Shown: positions 1-6,740, numbered from the stretch's first letter. The stretch is 6,756 bases of DNA from an uncultured Opitutia bacterium (GCA_903910245.1 CAIVYX010000129.1:1-6756), one strand, 5' to 3'. The notes: generated by a model not told the origin, from the sequence alone. Numbers and translations are program-made.

Positions 1-1277
1 GCATCGCGCATGTTGCGGGCGAAGCCGTCGATGAGGTCGTATTGGCTGCGGTGGGCTTCGTCGGCGATGACCACGATGTTCCGGCGGTCGGAGAGGGCAG
101 GCATGCGCTCGCCTTTCTCTTGGGGCATGAACTTCTGGATGGTCGTGAAGACGACCCCGCCGCTGCCGACCTTAAGGAGATCGCGTAGCTGGTCGCGGCT
201 GTCCGCCTGCTTGGGCTGCTGACCGACAATCTCGAAGCAGCGGTCGAATTGTCCGAAGAGCTGGTCGTCGAGGTCGTTGCGGTCGGTCAGGACGACGACG
301 GTCGGGTTCTCCATAGCCGGGTGCTTGGCGACCCGTCCGGCGTAGAAGAGCATCGAGAAGCTCTTGCCTGACCCTTGGGTATGCCAGACGACCCCTGCCT
401 TGCGGTCGCCAGCCTTGGCGCTGGCACGGACCGTTTCCTCGACCGCCTTATTGACGGCATGGAACTGGTGGTAGCCGGCGATGATCTTGGTCGTTCGGCC
501 CTTGTCGTCGTCCTCATAGGTGACGAAGTGGCGGATCAGATCCAAGACGCGGCTCTTGGCGAAGACGCCCTTGATCAGGACCTCTAGCTCGATAGATCCC
601 TTGGGGGCTTCGGTCTCGCCGTCGATCGTGCGCCAGACCTTGAACCATTCACGGTTGGCGGAGAGGGAGCCGATACGGGCCTGGATGCCGTCGGAGATGA
701 CCAGTAGCTCGTTGTAGCGGAAGATCGCCGGCACCTGCTTCTTGTAGGTCTGTAGCTGCTCGTAGGCCGACCAGATCGTCGCGTTCTCGTCGGTCGGGTT
801 CTTGAGTTCGATGACGGACAGGGGGATGCCGTTGACGAAGACGACCACGTCAGGGCGCCGGTTCGCCTGGCCTTCGACGACCGTGAACTGGTTCAGCGCC
901 AGCCAGTCGTTGTTCTCGGTCTTCGTGAAGTCGACCAGGCGAACATGGTCGCCGGCGATTGAGCCATCGGCCCTGGGGTATTCGACTTCGACGCCGTCAC
1001 GCAGCATGGAGTGGAAGCGACGGTTAGCCGTGATGAGGTCAGGCCCATCGACGCGCACCACCTTGCGGAGTGCCTCGTCCTTGGCCTCGGCGGGGATGGA
1101 AGGGTTCAGCCGATCGATCGCCGCCCGAAGGCGTTCAACTAGCAGGACGTCACCGTAGTTCTCACGCTCGGCTCCAGGTTCGCCGGGAGCGAGGGTAGGA
1201 CCGTGCGCGATGTCATACCCTAGCTCCCGGAACCAGCTCAGGGTGATGTCTTCGACTGTGCCTTCGTTGAGGATCAT
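1..1277 (-). CDS. hsdR: Type I restriction endonuclease subunit R (HsdR), 5' part, cut by the window edge
   Basis: This is the motor and nuclease subunit of a type I restriction-modification complex: it translocates unmodified DNA using ATP and cuts it at a distance. I translated 425 codons from ATG at 1277; the frame is still open at base 1, so about 40% of a usual HsdR of roughly 1000 residues is present. The N-terminal PD-(D/E)xK nuclease is visible as D143 in RRPDVVVF and E157-x-K159 in VIELKNP, followed by Q174xxxY178, the motif typical of RecB-family HsdR nucleases. The superfamily 2 helicase part begins around residue 270, with Walker A TQGSGKS at 300-306, DRNDLDDQ near 332-339, TTIQKF near 378-383 and the DEAH box at 406-409. 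The start overlaps the hsdS stop as ATGA, which suggests translational coupling; no good ribosome binding site is seen. No defect is visible in the part present. The missing part should hold the remaining helicase motifs and the C-terminal HsdM-contact region. Confidence 0.96.
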   Translation of the reverse strand, partial: MILNEGTVEDITLSWFRELGYDIAHGPTLAPGEPGAERENYGDVLLVERLRAAIDRLNPSIPAEAKDEALRKVVRVDGPDLITANRRFHSMLRDGVEVEYPRADGSIAGDHVRLVDFTKTENNDWLALNQFTVVEGQANRRPDVVVFVNGIPLSVIELKNPTDENATIWSAYEQLQTYKKQVPAIFRYNELLVISDGIQARIGSLSANREWFKVWRTIDGETEAPKGSIELEVLIKGVFAKSRVLDLIRHFVTYEDDDKGRTTKIIAGYHQFHAVNKAVEETVRASAKAGDRKAGVVWHTQGSGKSFSMLFYAGRVAKHPAMENPTVVVLTDRNDLDDQLFGQFDRCFEIVGQQPKQADSRDQLRDLLKVGSGGVVFTTIQKFMPQEKGERMPALSDRRNIVVIADEAHRSQYDLIDGFARNMRD

Positions 1278-2578
1278 GGACGATTTTTTAAGGCTACCTT
1301 CAGGTCTCCGTTAAGGAGTTGCGGCAGTAGTGTATCGCGAAGTTCGGCGAGCGTCTGCGATTCCTTGGTATTGCTTGCGACTCGATTCAGCATTGGGGCA
1401 ATGGTGTCCGTGAAGGATGAGATTAGCTTAGCAGGAGCGACAGGAAGCCTCATCTGCAGGACGCTCTCTGCCCTTATTCGTTGATGGCTACCTGTTGTCC
1501 CTGTCACTAGCGTACCATAGGTTCTTGAGAAATCTTCACTAATAAAGAGGGCATATAGATACTCTCGTGTGCACCCTGCCATCGCGGAGGCCACGATGAA
1601 CTCCGTCGAGCAGATTGAACGACGCGATGCATGAAGATTAGGCAGCCAAATTCTGGGAATATGTGGGTTTAGCTTCGACAATAGGACGCACGTTTTTGTT
1701 ACAACCAGCTTGTTGCTCTTGATCTCACTACCTGCCTCCGCTTTGGGCGCTTTGCCCTCATCAAAGGATGGTAAACTGTAGTGGTCGAAGATTTCGGATA
1801 GCGATTCTCCTGGGTTTATAGACTCCCTGCTGAACTCAGATAGTTCGGAAAGACTCCCGGCTTTCCATCCACTCGGGATCTTCCCTAGCTCCGAGTCCAC
1901 GAAGCTGTCGGGGAAGAGGTCGGCGGTGGCCTTGTCCATGCCGGCTGGTTGGCAGCGCTCTGCCTTGGCGTGGACCGGATCGAAGTCGACGAACCACGAC
2001 TTAAACAGCGCCTTGGTCATCTGCTCCAGCGTCTCGTTCATCTTGCGGTTGAGTTCGATCTTGTCGTCCAGCGCGCCAAGGATGCCAGCGATGCGCTTCT
2101 GTTCGGCTAAGTGCGGGAGATGGACCTCGAGGTTTTCAATCATTAGCTTTGTCAGTGCCTGGCGGGTTGCACCTGCAGACGCTAATGACAGGAGGTGTTC
2201 TTGGAACTTGCTGCTGACGAGTATGTAGTGAAGGTACCTTGCATCTAGGGTCTTTGGGTCTGGCCTTATGATGGCCACGTGTTGGTTCACACGTGCGGGT
2301 AATATGCTTGCGCTTACCTGGCAGCAGCGTGCAACAGAATCCCCGGTTATGTTCAGCAGCACGTCTCCTTTAAATACTTCGACATTCTTCAGTTCGGATG
2401 ACTGCGTATCGTCGATATAAACGACTCCGTCCTTCCTAAAGCCATCATTGTAGATGTTCTGGCTTCGGATTAATGCAGAGGCGCCACCTTTATAAGCCTC
2501 CTTGCCGCCGCGAGGGGTGGCACCGCTCCCTATTTTCAGGCAAACAGTTTTTAACTTTATGCTATCTTTAGCGGCCAT
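1274..2578 (-). CDS. hsdS: Type I restriction-modification specificity subunit S (HsdS)
   Basis: HsdS is the DNA-recognition subunit; it binds the bipartite target and joins two HsdM and, for cutting, HsdR. The 434-residue length is normal. Two target-recognition domains (TRDs) lie at about 1-155 and 230-382, each followed by a conserved helical spacer: 158-200 (AEQKRIAGILGALDDKIELN, then the LFKSWFVDFDP block at 191-201) and 384-425 (ending in LRDTLLPQLLNGDL). TRD1 has the common DSVARCCQV and LPARVNQHVAIIRPD blocks, and TRD2 has SNKLVV and VLLSKLNPHIPRIW, so both halves look intact and of known families. The actual target sequence cannot be read from this. The start overlaps the end of hsdM by 11 bp and the stop overlaps the hsdR start by 4 bp. 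The TRD-coding parts are GC-poorer than the first spacer: 23/60 G+C at 1501-1560 and 26/60 at 2401-2460, against 42/60 at 1921-1980. This fits domain exchange between hsdS alleles. Confidence 0.96.
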   Translation of the reverse strand: MAAKDSIKLKTVCLKIGSGATPRGGKEAYKGGASALIRSQNIYNDGFRKDGVVYIDDTQSSELKNVEVFKGDVLLNITGDSVARCCQVSASILPARVNQHVAIIRPDPKTLDARYLHYILVSSKFQEHLLSLASAGATRQALTKLMIENLEVHLPHLAEQKRIAGILGALDDKIELNRKMNETLEQMTKALFKSWFVDFDPVHAKAERCQPAGMDKATADLFPDSFVDSELGKIPSGWKAGSLSELSEFSRESINPGESLSEIFDHYSLPSFDEGKAPKAEAGSEIKSNKLVVTKTCVLLSKLNPHIPRIWLPNLHASRRSICSTEFIVASAMAGCTREYLYALFISEDFSRTYGTLVTGTTGSHQRIRAESVLQMRLPVAPAKLISSFTDTIAPMLNRVASNTKESQTLAELRDTLLPQLLNGDLKVALKNRP

Positions 2579-4118
2579 GACCTAGGCTTTTCAGGTTGGC
2601 TTTAACGAGCTGTTCAAGCCTCATTGATTCGGCGAACTGAGCATTAAGCTCGACGACTAATCTCTTCATCTTCGCGTCGTAAGGCTCACCGTCATCTTCT
2701 ACGTCCTCAGCTCCTACGTAGCGCCCAGGGGTGAGTACGTAGCCGTTCTTTTTTATTTCCTCGAGGTTCGAGCCTTTGCAGAAGCCGGCTACGTCTTCGT
2801 ATTTAGCCGCCCCCTTATCGCCGCGCCATGCGTGGTAGGCGCCGACGATTTTGGCGATGTCGTCATCCCTGAGCTCGCGGTGCACTCGGTCGACCAGCGT
2901 TCCCATCTTGCGTGCGTCGATGAACAGGGACTCGCCTTTATGGCTGCGTCGTTTACCGTCGGCCTTGTTGCGGCTGAGGAACCAGAGGCAGACCGGAATG
3001 GGGGTCGAATAGAACAGTTGGCCGGGAAGGGCGACCATGCAGTCGACGAGATCGGCGTCGACGACCGCCTGACGTATCTCGCCTTCGCCGTTCTGGGTGG
3101 AAGACATTGCTCCATTTGAAAGGACGAAGCCGGCGTAACCACCCGGCGCGAGGTGGTGGATGAAGTGCTGTACCCAGCCGAAGTTGGCGTTGCCCTTGGA
3201 AGGGATGCCGTATTTCCATCGGACGTCCTGAGGGTCTAGCGACCAGTCGGAGTCGTTGAAGGGTGGGTTGGCGATGATGTAGTCTGCCTTGAGGTCCTTG
3301 TGAAGGTCGTCGCGGAAGGTGTCCTCGTTCTTGGGACCGAAGTTCGCCTCGATGCCTCGGATCGCCAGGTTCATCACCGCTAGGCGACGGGTGGTGTGGT
3401 TGCTCTCCTGGCCGTAGACCGAGATGTCTCCAATCTTACCGCCGTGGGAGCGCACGAACTTCTCGGACTGAACGAACATGCCTCCCGATCCGCAGGCCGG
3501 ATCGTAGATACGGCCCTTATAGGGAGCCAGCATTTCGACGATGGTCCGCACGATGCAGGAGGGGGTGTAGAACTGTCCACCGTTCTTCCCCTCGGCCGAT
3601 GCGAACTGGGTGAGGAAGTATTCATAGACCCGGCCTAGGACGTCCTTGGAGCGGTTCTCGGCGTCCCCTAGTCCGATTGTGCCTACCAGATCAATCAGCT
3701 CGCCTAGCCGCTGCTTGTCTAGGCCAGGGCGGGCGAAGTCCTTGGGCAGGACGCCCTTCAGACGATCGTTGTCCTTCTCGAGGGCTACCATCGCGTCGTC
3801 GATGGCTTTTCCAATCGTCGCCTGGCGGGCCTGGGACTGGATGTGAGACCAGCGGGCGGTCTTTGGTACCCAGAAGACGTTGCCGGCCAGGTACTCGTCC
3901 TTGTCCTCCGGATCGGCGCCCTTGTCGGCTTCGAGCTTCTTGCGCTGCTCTTCAAAGGAGTCGGAGATATACTTCAGGAAGATCAGGCCCAAGACCACGT
4001 GCTTATACTCGCCCGCGTCCATATTGTTGCGGAGCTTGTCGGCGGCCTGCCAGAGCTTGGCCTCGAAGCCTATGTTGGCCGTCGAGCCGGTCTTTTCTGC
4101 TTTCTTGGGTCTAGCCAT
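2568..4118 (-). CDS. hsdM: Type I restriction-modification DNA methyltransferase subunit M (HsdM)
   Basis: HsdM is the S-adenosylmethionine-dependent N6-adenine methyltransferase of the complex; two copies with one HsdS protect host DNA. From ATG at 4118 the product is 516 residues, normal for the family. The N-terminal HsdM domain (about 15-150, beginning NIGFEAKLWQAADKLRNNMD) is followed by the methyltransferase core: QFYTP at 182-186, AdoMet-binding motif DPACGSGG at 206-213, and catalytic NPPF at 284-287. A helical C-terminal tail (about 480-510) is suited to contact HsdS. I chose 4118 because MARPKKAEK leads directly into the conserved N-terminus. No ribosome binding site precedes it, however: the bases just upstream are C-rich. 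An in-frame ATG at 4157 has GAGGGG five bases upstream and would add 13 Gly-rich residues, and a third ATG lies at 4178. The gene is first in an M-S-R operon and appears to have its own promoter in the gap after the Sel1 gene. Confidence 0.95.
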   Translation of the reverse strand: MARPKKAEKTGSTANIGFEAKLWQAADKLRNNMDAGEYKHVVLGLIFLKYISDSFEEQRKKLEADKGADPEDKDEYLAGNVFWVPKTARWSHIQSQARQATIGKAIDDAMVALEKDNDRLKGVLPKDFARPGLDKQRLGELIDLVGTIGLGDAENRSKDVLGRVYEYFLTQFASAEGKNGGQFYTPSCIVRTIVEMLAPYKGRIYDPACGSGGMFVQSEKFVRSHGGKIGDISVYGQESNHTTRRLAVMNLAIRGIEANFGPKNEDTFRDDLHKDLKADYIIANPPFNDSDWSLDPQDVRWKYGIPSKGNANFGWVQHFIHHLAPGGYAGFVLSNGAMSSTQNGEGEIRQAVVDADLVDCMVALPGQLFYSTPIPVCLWFLSRNKADGKRRSHKGESLFIDARKMGTLVDRVHRELRDDDIAKIVGAYHAWRGDKGAAKYEDVAGFCKGSNLEEIKKNGYVLTPGRYVGAEDVEDDGEPYDAKMKRLVVELNAQFAESMRLEQLVKANLKSLGHGR

Positions 4119-4160
4119 GGGGGAGAGCCCTAGATGGATACCCCCGCCGGACCCCATGGC

Positions 4161-4199
4161 AACCCCTCGGTGCCTCATTGGGTTACAATCCTAGGGGTT
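4161..4199. promoter_or_regulatory. Nested inverted repeat in the hsdM leader
   Basis: AACCCCT at 4161-4167 and AGGGGTT at 4193-4199 form a perfect 7-bp inverted repeat around a 25-base centre. That centre itself contains ATTG (4177-4180) and CAAT (4186-4189). In hsdM mRNA the outer stem would pair the GAGGGG-like ribosome binding sequence before the ATG at 4157, and the inner hairpin would lie right at the ATG at 4178. It could therefore limit hsdM translation, or be a DNA operator. The structure is seen directly; the function is inferred. Confidence 0.4.
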
Positions 4200-4241
4200 T
4201 ATTCCCAATCCGCCGCGCCTGGGCAGGCAGGGAAGGGAAGG

Positions 4242-4271
4242 TTTATAATAAAGTGACGTAGACGGCGACAG
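4242..4271 (-). promoter_or_regulatory. Possible sigma-70-like promoter for hsdMSR
   Basis: On the minus strand TATAAA (4247-4242) matches the -10 consensus at five of six positions and lies inside the AT-rich run TTTATTATAAACC. With an 18-bp spacer the -35 would be CTGTCG (4271-4266), which is a poor match. Transcription would start near 4235, giving a leader of roughly 115 bases before ATG 4118 that includes the inverted repeat at 4161-4199. The 189-bp gap after the Sel1 gene and the change in composition make a separate hsd promoter plausible. Confidence 0.35.
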
Positions 4272-4275
4272 ATGG

Positions 4276-4297
4276 TGGCGGTTACCGGCTGGCGGTT
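4276..4297. repeat. Short direct repeat just after the Sel1 gene
   Basis: The octamer TGGCGGTT occurs at 4276-4283 and again at 4290-4297, a period of 14 bp. The first copy overlaps a small palindrome CGGT-T-ACCG at 4279-4287. It lies about 10 bases past the Sel1 stop codon. No T-run follows on the minus strand, so this is not a standard terminator; it may be chance in GC-rich DNA. Confidence 0.3.
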
Positions 4298-4307
4298 GGC
4301 TACTCGC

Positions 4308-5381
4308 TCACTTCCCGGCCTTCTTGTCGGCGATCTTGGACTCGATCTCTTTCTGTAGCTCACGTGTGCGTAGCTGTGCTGCAGCGATTTCCTCCTTGGT
4401 CATCTCCTTCTCGATTTTAGCTAGATTTTTTTGGGCTAGTTCGCTGGTTATTCCCGCGAGGTTGTAATGAGCGTATGCCTCAATTTTATTTATTGGAACG
4501 CCTACTCCAAACTCATGGAAGACACCTAAGGAAGTGATCGAATCGACATGGCCTTGTGCCGCCGCCAACCGGAGCCACTTGGCTGCAGTCGCCGGATCTT
4601 TTTCAACCCCTTCTCCGGCTCTATAAGCCGCGCCAAGTGCGTATTGAGCATCCTCAAGTCCTTCCTCGGCAGCCTTGCGCCACCAAGACACCGCCTCAAC
4701 GTAGTCTTTCACTACCCCTTGCCCGTTATAATAGCAGTAACCCATGTTAACTCTGGCAGGGTTGTACCCCTGCTTGGCTGATTTAAGATACCATGCCGCT
4801 GCATTAACCATGTCTTTCGGAGTGCCCTCTCCATTGCGGTAGCACTCGCCAAGACAAAATTGGGATTCAGGATGCCCGGGCCATGCGGGTCTATGCCAAG
4901 CCCCCACAATTAATTCTGGGGCTTCCTCTGCTGCTTTCTGCCATAGTGATAATGCCTTCACTTGATCCTTCGGGACGCCTTCGCCGCTAGCGTAGCAGTG
5001 GGCCAGATGGTAAGTGGCTACTAAGTTGCCTTGGTCTGCAGCTTTGCGAATCCACTCCGCCGATTGTATTAGATCCTTCTCAACGACTAATCCTTCAGCA
5101 TGAAAAATCCCAAGTTTAAGTTGAGCCGCTGAGTGGCCTTGATCGGCTGACTTGCGGTACCATTCGATTGCTTTGGGTATGTCTTTTGCTACTCCTCTAC
5201 CAATCTCGTGACAAAAGCCTAGGTTGGCTTGAGCGCGGGCATTTCCTTGTTCTGCCTGTTTCTTGTGGTCCTGGTACTGCTTTACTTCGTCAGGGCTCAT
5301 TCCGGCTTCAGCGGTTCCCATTGATACTACCATCAACCAGATTACTGCGGTGATTGTCCAGCTGGGGCTAGGGAGCTTCAT
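4308..5381 (-). CDS. Exported Sel1-repeat (TPR-like) protein, function unknown
   Basis: The 357-residue product is a helical solenoid, likely for protein binding outside the cytoplasm. Residues 1-26 form a Sec signal peptide: K2, hydrophobic stretch about 9-20, and likely cleavage after AEA at 26; there is no lipobox. Seven Sel1 units of about 36 residues follow, starting near 48, 84, 120, 171, 207, 243 and 279, with the usual LG-x-x-Y-x-x-G-x-GV-x-KD and A-x-x-W-x-x-KAA pattern. A 15-residue non-repeat insert (about 155-169, with WHRPAWPG) separates units 3 and 4. The last unit leads into a charged Lys/Glu-rich helix (313-357), probably a coiled coil. One Cys sits at the same place in units 1, 3, 4 and 5 (C57, C129, C180, C216), unlike the paired Cys of Helicobacter Hcp proteins. 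The gene is GC-poorer than its neighbours (26/60 G+C at 4441-4500; 30/60 at 5101-5160). No enzymatic motif is seen, and a role in restriction is not indicated. Confidence 0.93.
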   Translation of the reverse strand: MKLPSPSWTITAVIWLMVVSMGTAEAGMSPDEVKQYQDHKKQAEQGNARAQANLGFCHEIGRGVAKDIPKAIEWYRKSADQGHSAAQLKLGIFHAEGLVVEKDLIQSAEWIRKAADQGNLVATYHLAHCYASGEGVPKDQVKALSLWQKAAEEAPELIVGAWHRPAWPGHPESQFCLGECYRNGEGTPKDMVNAAAWYLKSAKQGYNPARVNMGYCYYNGQGVVKDYVEAVSWWRKAAEEGLEDAQYALGAAYRAGEGVEKDPATAAKWLRLAAAQGHVDSITSLGVFHEFGVGVPINKIEAYAHYNLAGITSELAQKNLAKIEKEMTKEEIAAAQLRTRELQKEIESKIADKKAGK

Positions 5382-5387
5382 AAGATT

Positions 5388-5416
5388 TTATTACTTAGGC
5401 TGCTGGTCCTCGTCAA
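5388..5416 (-). promoter_or_regulatory. Sigma-70-like promoter of the Sel1 gene, possibly giving a leaderless mRNA
   Basis: On the minus strand TTGACG (5416-5411) matches the -35 consensus at five of six positions. Exactly 17 bp later comes TAATAA (5393-5388), a moderate -10. Only six bases separate this -10 from the ATG at 5381, so transcription would start at or next to the start codon. No Shine-Dalgarno sequence precedes the ATG, which agrees with a leaderless transcript. An alternative -10, TAAAAT, lies three bases closer to the ATG but would need a 20-bp spacer. Confidence 0.5.
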
Positions 5417-5442
5417 TCCGCTAGGGACGTGGCTTCATCGTA

Positions 5443-5455
5443 CTACAGCCTGTAG
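5443..5455. promoter_or_regulatory. 13-bp perfect palindrome upstream of the Sel1 promoter
   Basis: CTACAG-C-CTGTAG is a perfect inverted repeat with a one-base centre. It lies about 26 bp upstream of the predicted -35 box, centred near -68 from the predicted start of transcription. That is a position typical of activator sites, but the factor is unknown and no second copy was found in this window. Confidence 0.35.
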
Positions 5456-5511
5456 GGGAAACTTTTTGAAAACCCCAAATTTTAGCGCGCGGCCGGAGAG
5501 GGAAAACCGGA

Positions 5512-5555
5512 GGGCGTTTCGGGGGTGTACCCGGGGGTGCCAGGGTAGGGCAGGG
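5512..5555 (+). other. G-tract cluster, possible G-quadruplex, directly after the integrase stop
   Basis: On the plus strand G-runs lie at 5512-5514, 5521-5525, 5533-5537, 5543-5545, 5548-5550 and 5553-5555. The last five runs are separated by loops of 7, 5, 2 and 2 bases, so they meet the common G3+N1-7 rule for an intramolecular quadruplex. The tract is on the template strand for the integrase and ends exactly at its TGA codon, so it could slow RNA polymerase there. No U-run terminator is present. The pattern is seen; the effect is inferred. Confidence 0.45.
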
Positions 5556-6710
5556 TCAGCCGGTGAGCTTGGGCAGTTTGAGGATGGCAGACTTGATCGC
5601 GGTCTCTTCGTCGTGGCTGTAGATCTTGTGCACGTCGGGGTTGGAGTGGCCGACGATCATCATGCGCACGTCCTCCGGCACGTCCTGCCTCTGGAGCATA
5701 GTAACCATGGTATGGCGGAAGCTGTGGAAGCTCTTCTTGGGCAGCTTATGCTTACCCTCGGCGTAGCACGGATCCACGCCGGCGCCTCGCATGACATTGA
5801 TGAACTGCTGGCTGTTGCCGGCTCGGCCACCGGGCTTGAGCTTGTGGATGTTGGGCAGCACGGGATCGGACGGCTTGGCTTGGCTCAGCAGCTTGTACTC
5901 CTCGAGCCAGTCCTTCAGGTCCGGGTGCATGGTGATCCGAACCTTGGCCTGGGAGCCCTTGCGGATCTTGCGCTGCCGGTAGGCCACGGCGGGGTTCTTG
6001 CCTAGGTCGAGAGACGACCAGGTCAGGTCGCTGATGTCGCGGATACGCCCGCCGGTGTAGAAGCCGAGGTAGACCAAGGTGCGCCACTCGTCGTCTTGGC
6101 AGGCCTTAAGGATGGACTGGACCTCTTGAAGGGAGAAGGGGAGCTTCGGATCGGAGTCGACGACCGGCATGTCGACCGTGGCTGCCGGGTTAAGAACGCA
6201 GATGCCCTGCTTCATGGCGCGCAGGAAGACCGAGTTCAGGACCTTGATGTCCAGCTTCACGGTCGCCGGCGCGGCGCCGCCCTTCGTGCGCGAGGCAATG
6301 AAGCCCTGGACGTCGACCGGCTTGACCCGCTGGATGTCCTGGTCGGACTTGGTGCCGAGGTGCTCCAGGAAGAACTTCACGATCTTCCGGTAGGAGTGCA
6401 TCGTCGCCTTGGTGGCCTTGGCCTCCTTGGACTTGAGGTACTCCTCCATGTAGCTGCGCGGCGTCACGAAGTTGAGGGCCTTGCCCGTGATCCGCTTGTG
6501 CATGTCCGCCGCGTTCCGGTTGATGGCCGCCACGGTCAGCTCGCCGTCGATCCTGGCCATGTTCGCGTCCTTCTCGAACTGCTGCAGCGCCAGCTCGGCC
6601 GTGCGCCGGTCGCGGGTGCCGGTCGTGCGCGCGATCCACTTGCCGTCGGACGACTTGAACTTGGCGACCCAGGCCTTGGAGCGGCTGTTTTGGCGGTACA
6701 GAGAACCCAT
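5556..6710 (-). CDS. Tyrosine-type site-specific recombinase (phage-type integrase)
   Basis: This enzyme would integrate and excise a mobile element by strand exchange through a 3'-phosphotyrosine intermediate. From ATG at 6710 it has 384 residues, normal for a phage-type integrase. An Arm-like N-terminal segment (GSLYRQNSRSKAWVAKF) is followed by a SAM-like core-binding domain (about 80-180) and the catalytic domain. The catalytic set is complete: R222 in TGGRIRDISDL, a likely beta-hairpin Lys near 256, H329 and R332 in HSFRH, H355 in GHSN, and nucleophile Y364 in KIYSHD. I chose ATG 6710 because MGSLYRQ is a typical opening; a TTG at 6740 would add ten residues read from the tandem repeat, and the frame stays open to the window edge. 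The gene is GC-rich (42/60 at 6241-6300) and points toward the Sel1 and hsd genes. It probably marks one end of the island; its target site is not identifiable here. Confidence 0.95.
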   Translation of the reverse strand: MGSLYRQNSRSKAWVAKFKSSDGKWIARTTGTRDRRTAELALQQFEKDANMARIDGELTVAAINRNAADMHKRITGKALNFVTPRSYMEEYLKSKEAKATKATMHSYRKIVKFFLEHLGTKSDQDIQRVKPVDVQGFIASRTKGGAAPATVKLDIKVLNSVFLRAMKQGICVLNPAATVDMPVVDSDPKLPFSLQEVQSILKACQDDEWRTLVYLGFYTGGRIRDISDLTWSSLDLGKNPAVAYRQRKIRKGSQAKVRITMHPDLKDWLEEYKLLSQAKPSDPVLPNIHKLKPGGRAGNSQQFINVMRGAGVDPCYAEGKHKLPKKSFHSFRHTMVTMLQRQDVPEDVRMMIVGHSNPDVHKIYSHDEETAIKSAILKLPKLTG

Positions 6711-6716
6711 GAGTGG

Positions 6717-6740
6717 AAACTCTACCAAAAACTCTACCAA
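6717..6740. repeat. Perfect 12-bp tandem duplication next to the integrase start
   Basis: AAACTCTACCAA occurs at 6717-6728 and again, without a gap, at 6729-6740. The copies read TTGGTAGAGTTT on the integrase strand, and the second ends six bases before its ATG. The spacing of about one helical turn, the position upstream of a phage-type integrase and the AT-rich content suggest integrase arm-binding sites or an autoregulatory operator. The repeat may also be part of an attachment site, but the second end of the element is not in this window. Confidence 0.55.

Noticed and set aside
802..1158. Plus-strand open frame of 118 codons.
   Set aside because: It is antisense to the hsdR nuclease domain, which has its PD...ExK residues and is clearly the coding strand.
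3677..4133. Several overlapping plus-strand open frames of about 96-145 codons.
   Set aside because: They are antisense to the conserved N-terminus of hsdM and their products are Arg/Pro/Ser-rich shadow sequence without motifs.
4119..4178. Extension of hsdM to the ATG at 4178 (20 extra residues).
   Set aside because: The added stretch is Gly-rich and unlike HsdM N-termini, and no ribosome binding site precedes this ATG. It is kept only as an alternative, as is 4157.
4276..4307. Possible rho-independent terminator after the Sel1 gene.
   Set aside because: Only 4-bp stems form and no T-run follows on the minus strand.
5466..6005. Plus-strand open frame of 179 codons.
   Set aside because: It lies almost wholly antisense to the integrase, has no recognisable domain, and arises from high GC; the minus-strand gene has a complete catalytic set.
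6711..6740. Start of the integrase at TTG 6740.
   Set aside because: It would translate the tandem repeat as LVEF-type duplicates ahead of a typical MGSLYRQ opening; ATG 6710 is more natural. The open frame to the edge means an upstream start cannot be fully excluded.
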